Assembly (NCBI GenBank): GCA_012513625.1
Contig: JAAZBW010000124.1
Location: 1 to 5,969, forward strand
Length of the DNA stretch: 5,969 nt
From: Actinomycetales bacterium
Lineage (GTDB): Bacteria; Actinomycetota; Actinomycetes; Actinomycetales; Actinomycetaceae
Direction of reading: 5' to 3'
Positions 1-5,307 of the stretch are shown here, one piece after another (position 1 is the first letter of the stretch; the number at the start of each line of letters is the position of its first letter). The notes under the pieces were generated by a model. It ran no database searches. It saw nothing but the letters and a program-made list of their open reading frames with translations, and had not been told where the DNA came from. A program made the position numbers and the translations under genes.

Positions 1-199
1 TCACGGAGAGGGCGAGGGCCACCACCACCACCACGGCGGTCTCCCGCAGGCACCCACCCCGGCGGGGGGCGGGCCCGGGCGGAGGACCCTCGGGGGGAGA
101 GGGATGCGAGGTGGCTCCCGGGCTAGCGGGCGAGGATCCGAGCGGCGGACGCGCTGTGGGAGTGAAACTCTCCGGTAGCTCCTCGTATCGGTCCGTCAC
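1..199 (-). CDS. lepB: Signal peptidase I, N-terminal part (runs off window)
   Basis: This is the first 66 codons of a probable type I signal peptidase, the membrane serine protease that removes signal peptides from exported proteins. Reading from a GTG at 199, the frame stays open to base 1. It begins (f)MTDRYEELPESF, continues through a proline/serine/glycine-rich cytosolic stretch, and reaches RRGGCLRETAVVVVVALALSV at about residues 46-66. That pattern (charged residues, then an R-E pair, then a hydrophobic helix) is how LepB proteins enter their first membrane segment. The catalytic Ser-Lys dyad would lie beyond the window. The GTG is favoured because AAAGGTAGG lies 8 nt upstream and an in-frame stop occurs at 209-211. 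The position right after rplS is the usual place of lepB in actinobacteria. The family call rests on one hydrophobic segment plus synteny, so another single-anchor membrane protein remains possible. Confidence 0.72.
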   Translation of the reverse strand, partial: MTDRYEELPESFTPTARPPLGSSPASPGATSHPSPPEGPPPGPAPRRGGCLRETAVVVVVALALSV

Positions 200-231
200 C
201 GGATCAGCCTACCTTTCCCGGGAACATGGAA

Positions 232-260
232 CGGCGCCCGGCTCTCCGAGCCGGGCGCCG
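232..260 (-). terminator. GC-rich hairpin between rplS and lepB
   Basis: A perfect 13-bp inverted repeat (232-244 pairing with 248-260) has a 3-nt loop and starts 14 nt after the rplS stop codon. On the minus strand it is followed by TTCCATGTTCC rather than a real U-run, as is common for actinobacterial intrinsic terminators. Only 32 nt separate it from the lepB start, leaving little room for a separate lepB promoter. It may therefore be a partial terminator or a 3'-end stabilising structure with read-through into lepB. Confidence 0.7.
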
Positions 261-274
261 CCATTGGATTGGGA

Positions 275-631
275 CTACTTCGCGGAGGTGTACCGCTTCT
301 CCTTGATCTTCGCGGCCTTGCCGCGCAGGTTCCGGAGGTAGTAGAGCTTGGCGCGGCGCACATCACCGCGGGTCACGATCTCGATCGAGTCGATCGAGGG
401 CGTGTGGACCGGGAAGGTCCGCTCCACGCCCACACCGAACGAGATCTTGCGGACCGTGAAGGACTCGCGGACGCCATCACCGCGGCGGGCGAGCACCACG
501 CCCTGGAAGACCTGGACACGCGAGCGGGCGCCCTCAACCACCCGGACGTGGACCTTGATGGTGTCACCCGCACGGAAGGCGGGAATATCGCTCCGCAGCG
601 ACGCTGCGTCTACGTGGTCGAGCTTCTGCAT
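275..631 (-). CDS. rplS: Large ribosomal subunit protein L19 (bL19)
   Basis: This encodes bL19, a 50S protein at the interface with the 30S subunit. The 118-residue product is the normal family length. It carries the typical N-terminal SLRSDIPAFRAGDTIKVHVR segment, the central SRVQVFQGVV strand, the SFGVGVERTFPVH core motif and the C-terminal RRAKLYYLRNLRGKAAKIKE block. The ATG at 631 was chosen because bL19 proteins begin just before the helix 'LDHVDAASLR' and GAGGA sits about 6 nt upstream. A GTG at 658 in the same frame would add nine residues, MARARMRNS, which is less likely. The gene follows trmD after 148 nt and is the last ribosomal gene of the cluster. A strong hairpin follows its TAG stop. 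Confidence 0.97.
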   Translation of the reverse strand: MQKLDHVDAASLRSDIPAFRAGDTIKVHVRVVEGARSRVQVFQGVVLARRGDGVRESFTVRKISFGVGVERTFPVHTPSIDSIEIVTRGDVRRAKLYYLRNLRGKAAKIKEKRYTSAK

Positions 632-779
632 GCTGTTCCTCATTCTCGCGCGCGCCACCGGTCACACACGGTTTCTGCGGCCAGGCCGCTACTGACGGGG
701 TGAACGTGTTTCCAAGGAGGCCGTCGCCCCGGAGGCAGCGGGGGCTTCCCGGCCAGATGACCGCGAGACACGTGCCCAA
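632..779 (-). other. trmD-rplS intergenic leader with imperfect hairpins
   Basis: This 148-nt gap is the longest in the ribosomal cluster. It holds an imperfect hairpin at 719-754 (outer GGCC/GGCC, inner GCCCC/GGGGC) starting about 26 nt after the trmD stop, and a small GCGGC-CTG-GCCGC hairpin at 677-689 closer to rplS. Neither is followed by a U-run. I could not find a convincing -10/-35 pair. The gap may serve to express L19 apart from TrmD, by RNA processing, partial termination or an unrecognised promoter, but the sequence does not decide this. Confidence 0.35.
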
Positions 780-2225
780 CTAGTCTGCCATAGCGGGAGG
801 CGCCGATTCCAGCGGCGGACGTGCCCACACGGCGTCGGACATCTCACGTCCGCCCACCCAGAACCGCCTCCCGCCGCGGCGCTCGTAGCCGCACCGTGCG
901 TAGAACTTCTGGGCGCGCCGGTTGCGCGCGTTCGTCCCGAGCCACACCACCGCGAGCGGTTCCCCCTCCACGCGCGCCTCCGCGAGCGCGGCAAGGGTCT
1001 GCGCCATGAGCATGCGCGCGAGCCCGCTCGAGTGGAACTCCGGCCGCACATAGATCTTCGAGAGCTCCGCCGTGGGGCGCTCCTGCACGATCGCCTCCAC
1101 GTCCGCCGCGTACGGCGGTTCGCCCACGCTCAGTGGCAGCACGCTGAGGGTGTAGCCGGCCAGTTCCCCGCTCCCCTCAACCTCGCCCACCATGACGACG
1201 TACCGCGCCCCGTCCGCGAGGTAGTCCTCGAAGCGCTCCACCGAGAGGTTCTCGGCGATGAAGGCCGCGAGCGCCTCCTCGTCCAGCCCGGGCGGGGCGG
1301 CGAGCGGGAACGTGGCTGCGGCCAGCGGCGCGAGGCGAGCGGCGTCGTCGGGAATCCCACGCCGCACCCGCATCCGGGCCACCCCGGCGGGACCCAGCCC
1401 CCACCCGAGTCGGTTCAGGACCTCGCGGTCCCCCCGCACCACCTGCTCGGCCCCCAGCGACTGCAGCAGGTCGGGCCGGCGGGCGGCGGTGCGCTCGAGC
1501 GCCCGATCCCGCCGCCAGCGGGCAATCCGCGCGTGGTGTCCGCCGAGCAGCACCTCGGGAACCGCGAGCCCGCGCCATTCCACGGGCCGCGTGTACACCG
1601 GGTACTCGAGCAGCCCGGCCGCACCGTGGGACTCCTCCTCGAGCGACTCCGGATTGCCCACCACGCCCGGCAGGAGCCGCACCACCGCCTCCACGAGCGC
1701 GAGGGCGGCCACCTCGCCGCCGTTCAGCACGTAGTCACCCAGCGAGAACTCGAGCGTCTCCACCCGATCGCCGTAGTGCTCCGCCACCCGCGCGTCGATC
1801 CCCTCGTAGCGCCCGCAGGCGATCACGAGGTGGTCCGCGGTGGCGAGGTCCTCCACGGTCCGTTGGGTGAGCGGGATTCCCGACGGCGTGGGAATCGCCA
1901 GCACCGTCCGGGCACCCGGGTGGGTTGTTCCGTCGACGACGCCGCCCGGCTCACGCCCGGAACACTCCCCCGTGCCGGGGCTCGGGTCGGACGGACCCGA
2001 CGCGAGCACGTCGTCGAGAGCCCGGCCCCAGACGTCCGGTTTCATCACCATGCCCGCCCCGCCACCCACGGGCGAGTCGTCCACGGTGCGGTGCGGGTCC
2101 TTGGTCCACGCGCGCAGGTCGTGGATCTGGAGTTGGAGTGGGCCCGCGGCGGCGGCGCGCCCGATCAGGGAGAGTTCCAGCGGGGCGAGGTAGTCGGGGA
2201 AGATCGTGACCACGTCGATCCTCAT
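780..2225 (-). CDS. trmD: tRNA (guanine37-N1)-methyltransferase fused to a C-terminal GNAT acetyltransferase domain
   Basis: The N-terminal part (about residues 1-257) is TrmD, which uses S-adenosylmethionine to make m1G37 in tRNAs and so prevents +1 frameshifting. It shows MRIDVVTIFPDYL at the start, DDSPVGGGAGMVMKP (49-63), the trefoil-knot SAM site with CGRYEGIDARV (137-147) and SLGDYVLNGGE (161-171), then YPVYTRP (208-214) and the C-terminal RRPDLL. Normal TrmD ends near there at roughly 230-270 residues. This one continues to 481. Residues about 285-470 form a GNAT N-acetyltransferase domain: MRVRRGIPDDAARLAPL, then motif A SKIYVRPEFHSSGLARMLM (389-407, acetyl-CoA pyrophosphate loop HSSGLA), then WLGTNARNRRAQKFYARCGY (428-447). 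A Gly/Pro-rich insert lies at about 76-106. The ATG overlaps the rimM stop (ATGA) and has GGGGGAG 8 nt upstream. The acetylation substrate is unknown; the methyltransferase call is firm. Confidence 0.95.
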   Translation of the reverse strand: MRIDVVTIFPDYLAPLELSLIGRAAAAGPLQLQIHDLRAWTKDPHRTVDDSPVGGGAGMVMKPDVWGRALDDVLASGPSDPSPGTGECSGREPGGVVDGTTHPGARTVLAIPTPSGIPLTQRTVEDLATADHLVIACGRYEGIDARVAEHYGDRVETLEFSLGDYVLNGGEVAALALVEAVVRLLPGVVGNPESLEEESHGAAGLLEYPVYTRPVEWRGLAVPEVLLGGHHARIARWRRDRALERTAARRPDLLQSLGAEQVVRGDREVLNRLGWGLGPAGVARMRVRRGIPDDAARLAPLAAATFPLAAPPGLDEEALAAFIAENLSVERFEDYLADGARYVVMVGEVEGSGELAGYTLSVLPLSVGEPPYAADVEAIVQERPTAELSKIYVRPEFHSSGLARMLMAQTLAALAEARVEGEPLAVVWLGTNARNRRAQKFYARCGYERRGGRRFWVGGREMSDAVWARPPLESAPPAMAD

Positions 2226-2731
2226 TCGTCCATCTCCCCCTCGAACAGGCCTCCGGGTGGGTTCACCACCACGCCGTCCTCCCCCACCTCGGGCACCAGG
2301 GCGGTCACGAACGGCACCCGGACGAGGCCTCGTCCGGGGGTGCGCACCACGAGGAGGTCCTGGGCCGCTCCCGTCTCAATATCCGCCACCGTGCCGAGTT
2401 CCCGGCCCTTGGTGTCGCGCACGGGAAGCCCCTCGAGCTCGTGGATGTACCACTCGTCCTCCTCGGTCTCCCACTCCTCGGTCTCGATCGCGAGTTCGGT
2501 GCCGCGCAGGGCCTCGGCGCCGGTGCGGTCGGAGACCTCCTCGAAGCGGAGCTGCCAGGCGTCCCCCGAGTGCCGCACCTCCGCAATCGTCAGTTCGGGG
2601 TGCTCGTCCGAGTCGGTGTCGAGGATGACGCCGGGCTGGAAGCGGAGCTCCGGGTCGTCCGTGCGAACGTTGAGCTTCACATGGCCCTTCAGCCCCTGGG
2701 CGCCCGCAACTGTGGCAACGGTGAGATCCAT
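2222..2731 (-). CDS. rimM: Ribosome maturation factor RimM
   Basis: RimM binds ribosomal protein S19 and helps mature the head of the 30S subunit; it leaves before active translation. The 169-residue product has the two expected parts. The first is an N-terminal RimM barrel with GAQGLKGHVKLNVRTDDPE (10-28), the family's AHGxxGEV motif with Gln12 in place of His. The second is a C-terminal PRC-barrel from about residue 92, with EWYIHELEGLPVRDTKGRE, a DLLVV strand and VPFVTALVPEV followed by NPPGGL (158-162). A short Glu-rich linker (83-93) separates the barrels. The ATG at 2731 has no Shine-Dalgarno sequence but has a GATAAT box 6 nt upstream, which suggests a leaderless transcript. Its TGA overlaps the trmD ATG by four bases, so the two are probably translationally coupled. 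Confidence 0.95.
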   Translation of the reverse strand: MDLTVATVAGAQGLKGHVKLNVRTDDPELRFQPGVILDTDSDEHPELTIAEVRHSGDAWQLRFEEVSDRTGAEALRGTELAIETEEWETEEDEWYIHELEGLPVRDTKGRELGTVADIETGAAQDLLVVRTPGRGLVRVPFVTALVPEVGEDGVVVNPPGGLFEGEMDE

Positions 2732-2760
2732 GCCGCGATTATCGCAGCAGCCAGGAGGGG
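2732..2760 (-). promoter_or_regulatory. Candidate leaderless promoter for rimM-trmD (-10 GATAAT)
   Basis: On the minus strand GATAAT (2743-2738) matches five of six bases of the TATAAT consensus and stands out in a very GC-rich context. It is separated from the rimM ATG by CGCGGC, so a start site 6-7 nt downstream would fall on or next to the A of the ATG. No Shine-Dalgarno sequence is present in the 30 nt before the ATG, as expected for leaderless mRNAs, which are common in actinobacteria. No good -35 is visible at 16-19 nt spacing. This is inference from sequence only. Confidence 0.45.
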
Positions 2761-2767
2761 AAATGAC

Positions 2768-2803
2768 AGAGTCCCGGTCCCCCTCATGGGGTACCGGGAC
2801 TCT
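2768..2803 (-). terminator. Strong hairpin between the KH gene and rimM
   Basis: Eleven perfect base pairs (2768-2778 with 2793-2803), a one-base bulge at 2792, then four more C:G pairs (2779-2782 with 2788-2791) close a 5-nt loop. The structure lies 15 nt after the KH gene stop. On the minus strand it is followed by GTCATTTCCCC, a poor U-run. It probably terminates or attenuates rpsP-KH transcripts, or protects their 3' ends, lowering expression of rimM and trmD relative to S16. Confidence 0.7.
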
Positions 2804-2818
2804 TGCCTTCGGTGTGTG

Positions 2819-3055
2819 TCAGCGGCCGTCGGTGTCCACCACGTCCACGCGGACCGGGCCCTTGGCGAGTGCACCGATCACGGTGCGCAGCGCCTTGGCC
2901 GTGCGGCCGGAGCGGCCGATCACGCGGCCCAGGTCCTCCGGGTGCACGCGGACCTCGAGCATCTCGCCACGGCGCATGTTCTTGGATGTCACCCGAACAT
3001 CATCCGGGTGGTCCACAATGCCGCGGACCAGGTGGTCGAGCGCGTCGGCCAGCAT
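2819..3055 (-). CDS. khpA: KH-domain RNA-binding protein (KhpA-like)
   Basis: This small 78-residue protein is almost entirely one KH domain. The RNA-binding GxxG loop is in GRVIGRSGRTAKALRTVI (43-60, loop G47-R-S-G50), preceded by the strand MLEVRVHPEDL and followed by VRVDVVDTDGR. Members of this family in other bacteria (KhpA) bind many RNAs, often as partners of the Jag/KhpB protein; in actinobacteria the gene is usually found directly after rpsP, as here. Its ATG overlaps the rpsP TGA by one base (TGATG). The ribosome binding site GAGGAG lies inside the last rpsP codons, 5 nt upstream, so translation is probably coupled to rpsP. Its RNA targets cannot be read from the sequence. The symbol is by family similarity. 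Confidence 0.93.
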   Translation of the reverse strand: MLADALDHLVRGIVDHPDDVRVTSKNMRRGEMLEVRVHPEDLGRVIGRSGRTAKALRTVIGALAKGPVRVDVVDTDGR

Positions 3056-3549
3056 CAGGACTCCTCGCTGGCCTCGGCGGACTCCTCAGCGGGAGCGTCT
3101 TCGGCAGGCGCCTCCTCGGCGGCTGCCTCGGCTGCTGCAGCAGCGGCGGCCTCTGTGGCGGCCTTCTTCTCGGCCTCCTTCGCCGCGGATGCCGAGGCCT
3201 TCTTCAGTTCGGCCTCAGCCTCGGCCTTGGTGATGGCCTCCTCGGCGGAGTCCTTCGCGGCCTTACCCCGGAGGGTGCCCTCGGCGCCGTAGAGGCCCTT
3301 GTACTTCTGCCAGTCGCCCGTCACCCTGAGGATCGCGGCCACCTGCTCGCTGGGCTGGGCGCCCACGGAGAGCCAGTACTGGGCCCGCTCCGAGTCCACC
3401 TCGATGAACGAGGGCTCCTCGGTGGGGTGGTACTTGCCGATCTCCTCGATGGCCCGCCCGTCGCGCTTGGCGCGGGAGTCCATGACGACGATGCGGTAGT
3501 ACGGGGCGCGCATCTTGCCCATGCGCTTGAGTCGAATCTTGACTGCCAC
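3055..3549 (-). CDS. rpsP: Small ribosomal subunit protein S16 (bS16) with long acidic tail
   Basis: bS16 is a 30S protein needed for assembly of the body of the small subunit. The conserved core covers about residues 1-92: MAVKIRLKRMGKMRAPYYRI at the N-terminus, VMDSRAKRDGRAIEEIGKYH (22-41), then RAQYWLSVGAQPSEQVAAIL (55-74). Residues about 97-164 are a low-complexity Ala/Glu/Lys extension (a run of seven alanines at 134-140, then EEAPAEDAPAEE), making the protein 164 residues instead of the usual 80-100; such tails are common in actinobacterial S16. The GTG at 3549 is chosen because every S16 starts at (M)AVKIRL. AAGGAG is present 11 nt upstream, a rather long spacing. A start at 3621 in the same frame would add 24 unrelated residues and is rejected. 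First gene of the ribosomal cluster. Confidence 0.97.
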   Translation of the reverse strand: MAVKIRLKRMGKMRAPYYRIVVMDSRAKRDGRAIEEIGKYHPTEEPSFIEVDSERAQYWLSVGAQPSEQVAAILRVTGDWQKYKGLYGAEGTLRGKAAKDSAEEAITKAEAEAELKKASASAAKEAEKKAATEAAAAAAAEAAAEEAPAEDAPAEESAEASEES

Positions 3550-3593
3550 TTGTGTGGTTTCTCCTTGTGCTCTGTGTGTGAGGGGCACTCGCC

Positions 3594-3642
3594 TGCCCGG
3601 TGGGGTTCGGGACCTGGGCACCTCTCGGGACCTGACCGGGCA
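3594..3642 (-). other. Structured 5' leader of rpsP
   Basis: Between the candidate promoter and rpsP lies about 125 nt of non-coding leader. It contains an 8-bp inverted repeat (3594-3601 with 3635-3642) enclosing 33 nt. Within the enclosed stretch the 10-mer TCGGGACCTG (plus-strand reading) occurs twice, at 3607-3616 and 3625-3634, as a direct repeat. This could be a regulatory stem-loop or protein-binding leader. I do not recognise it as any known ribosomal leader class, and pairing by chance in GC-rich DNA is possible. Confidence 0.35.
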
Positions 3643-3680
3643 CGGGTGAGAGGGGCCGTGCCAGCCGAGTACGCCTGTTC

Positions 3681-3710
3681 ATTGTGCCAGACGCCGCGGA
3701 GCCGGGTGAA
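3681..3710 (-). promoter_or_regulatory. Candidate rpsP operon promoter
   Basis: On the minus strand, TTCACC (3710-3705) and CACAAT (3686-3681) are separated by 18 nt and each match four of six bases of the sigma-70-type consensus. Transcription would start near 3674, giving a leader of about 125 nt before rpsP. The site is downstream of the terminator closing the ABC cassette, where an operon promoter is expected. The boxes are weak, so this is only the best candidate in the gap 3550-3796. Confidence 0.38.
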
Positions 3711-3726
3711 CATCCGCCAAGCAAAG

Positions 3727-3756
3727 GGGGCGGGTGTGATCACTCACACCCGCCCC
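3727..3756 (-). terminator. Intrinsic terminator of the gntR-ABC operon
   Basis: A perfect 13-bp inverted repeat (3727-3739 with 3744-3756) with a 4-nt loop starts 40 nt after the permease stop codon. On the minus strand the stem is followed by CTTTGCTTGG, a short U-containing tail. It separates the ABC cassette from the rpsP promoter region. Confidence 0.8.
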
Positions 3757-3796
3757 GGCGCAGAACCCGGGCCCTCCACCCCGGCCCCGCGCCCGA

Positions 3797-4558
3797 TCAG
3801 GGAACCCGGACGCGGCGCATGAGGAGCGCGTAGGCACCCGCCCCCAGCACGGTCATGATGAGGTGCTGGGCAAGCCCGAAGTCGGTCAACCACGCGTACC
3901 AGCCCCAGTCGAAGCGCTCAGCCAGGGCCGGCATCACGGTGAGCAGGAACACGAGGGCCACCACGCCCACGATCCAGTGGAAGCGGATGAACAGGACCCC
4001 CACGGCCAGGGCGAAGAACAGCACCGAGACCATCCCGACCGTGCCGAGCAGGATGTCCCCCACCGCGCCGGGGATGGAGGTTCCGAGCCATTCCTCGCGG
4101 AAGACCCGGTCCCCGTCCTCGGGGATGAGGCTCCTCTCGAGCAGAAGGCCGGCGAGGGCGAGGATGCCGAGCACCGCCGAGCCGATGAGGGTGGCCACCG
4201 AGTTGGCGATCGTGAGGTTCCTGCGGGTGGCACCCGTGGCGAGGGGCACCCGGGTGTAGCCGGAGCCCATCACGATGTTGTGGACGAATGCGGAGATGAC
4301 GGCCGCGATCAGCGGGATGCCGAACCAGGAGATGAACGTGACCGTGGTGATGGTGCTGGTTCCGTCCGGCTCCGTAATCGTGACCGTCCCGGTTTCCAAC
4401 CCGAAGACCTGCATCACGATCCACAGCACGGCGGAGACCGCGATGCCGACCGCGAGGGCCACGGTGAGCGAGCGCAGCATCGCCCACGAGTAGATCCGGG
4501 TGAGGCGCCCAACCTGTTGGGCATGTGCATTGCGGGTGGGTGTGAGGGTGGCACTCAT
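3797..4558 (-). CDS. ABC transporter membrane protein (six helices)
   Basis: This 253-residue protein is the probable membrane partner of the adjoining ATPase. Hydrophobicity by eye gives six membrane segments: about 28-53, 74-98, 118-140, 165-191, 194-213 and 228-246. The first loop (54-73) is Thr/Glu-rich and probably extracytoplasmic. A conserved-looking SGYTRVPLATGATRRN (99-114) lies between helices 2 and 3 and is probably a cytoplasmic coupling region, as seen in ABC-2-type permeases. The ATG at 4558 overlaps the ATPase stop (ATGA), and GGAAGGAAC lies about 7 nt upstream. The frame stays open far upstream, but that stretch is the shadow of the ATPase gene. I do not recognise a substrate. 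By context with a YtrA-type regulator, export or sensing of cell-envelope stress is a reasonable guess, not a finding. Confidence 0.88.
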   Translation of the reverse strand: MSATLTPTRNAHAQQVGRLTRIYSWAMLRSLTVALAVGIAVSAVLWIVMQVFGLETGTVTITEPDGTSTITTVTFISWFGIPLIAAVISAFVHNIVMGSGYTRVPLATGATRRNLTIANSVATLIGSAVLGILALAGLLLERSLIPEDGDRVFREEWLGTSIPGAVGDILLGTVGMVSVLFFALAVGVLFIRFHWIVGVVALVFLLTVMPALAERFDWGWYAWLTDFGLAQHLIMTVLGAGAYALLMRRVRVP

Positions 4559-5307
4559 CGCGCCGTTCCTTCCGTGGAGGCTCCACTCACGGCGATCAGC
4601 ACGTCGGTGAGCGAGGCGAGGTGATCGGGTGTGGAGAACTGCTTGCGGACCTGGTCGGTCTCGCCGGCGACGGCCACGCGGCCGCGGTTCAGCACGATCA
4701 CGTCCTCCATGAGGTCCTCCACCTCGTCCAGGAGGTGGGAGGAGAGGAGGATCGTGCGGGGATAGCGCACATAGTCCGCCATCATCTCGTCGTAGAAGAG
4801 GCGCCGAGCCACCGCGTCCATCCCGAGGTAGACCTCGTCGACCATCGTGAGCGGGGCGCGGGAGGCGAGCGCGATCGCCACGGAGAGGGCGGAACGCTTG
4901 CCGCGGGAGAGCTGCTCGGGCGTGCCCTTGGTGCGCACCTCGAACAGGTCCAGCAGGTGGCCGCAATAGTCCGCGTCCCAGAAGGGGCGGAGGTCTGCCA
5001 TCCACTTCAGCGTCTCGCGCGTCTTCGTGTCCTCGAACACGCCGCCCTTCTCCCGCATGAGGCAGATCCGGGAGAGCACGGACGCGTTCTCCCAGGGCGA
5101 TTCGCCGTCCACGAGGAGGCTGCCGGACTGCACGGGCCGGAGCGCGGCCACCAGTCCGAGCAGTGTGGTCTTGCCGGCGCCGTTCCGTCCCACGAGCCCC
5201 GTGATGGTGCCCGGGCGGACGGTGTACGTGGCGTCCTCGAGGGCAGTCACCTCGCGGAAGCGGTGGGTCAGGTTCCGGAACTCGAAACCCATCGGTGTGG
5301 TGTTCAC
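4555..5307 (-). CDS. ABC transporter ATP-binding protein, YtrB-like
   Basis: This 250-residue protein is a single nucleotide-binding domain that should power the adjacent membrane protein. Visible motifs in order are Walker A GRNGAGKTT (40-48), signature LSRGKRS (133-139, normally LSGGQ), Walker B LTMVDE (153-158), D-loop LGMD (161-164) and switch His191 in LLSSHLLDEVEDL. Two positions differ from canonical transporters: the Q-loop region reads ICLMREKGG (81-89), without a clear glutamine, and the residue after the catalytic Glu158 is Val, not Pro. The stretch SRAPLTMVDEVYLGMDAVAR resembles ATPases linked to short GntR regulators in actinobacteria. The GTG at 5307 is preferred because it overlaps the gntR stop (GTGA) and AGGGGG lies 8 nt upstream. 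An ATG at 5292 would shorten it by five residues and has no ribosome binding site. Confidence 0.93.
   Translation of the reverse strand: MNTTPMGFEFRNLTHRFREVTALEDATYTVRPGTITGLVGRNGAGKTTLLGLVAALRPVQSGSLLVDGESPWENASVLSRICLMREKGGVFEDTKTRETLKWMADLRPFWDADYCGHLLDLFEVRTKGTPEQLSRGKRSALSVAIALASRAPLTMVDEVYLGMDAVARRLFYDEMMADYVRYPRTILLSSHLLDEVEDLMEDVIVLNRGRVAVAGETDQVRKQFSTPDHLASLTDVLIAVSGASTEGTAR

Noticed and set aside
20..34. A run of five CAC triplets as a microsatellite-like repeat.
   Set aside because: On the minus strand it encodes five valines in the first membrane helix of the signal peptidase, which explains it as coding sequence.
111..341. Small plus-strand frame of 76 codons across the lepB-rplS junction.
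   Set aside because: It spans the hairpin and the antisense of two genes on the other strand, has no ribosome binding site or known motif.
1032..3233. A 733-codon open frame on the plus strand.
   Set aside because: It lies opposite trmD, rimM and the KH gene, which have clear family motifs. Its translation is rich in Arg, Pro, Ser and His with no recognisable domain. Long antisense frames are expected in GC-rich DNA.
3550..3621. N-terminal extension of S16 to a start at 3621.
   Set aside because: All S16 proteins begin at (M)AVKIRL. The extra 24 residues are unrelated and cover the ribosome binding site and leader structure.
2803..3822. A 339-codon plus-strand frame with a Gly/Leu-rich, membrane-like stretch.
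   Set aside because: The Gly/Leu stretch is the antisense reading of the Ala/Glu-rich S16 tail, and the frame crosses the terminator and promoter region between operons.
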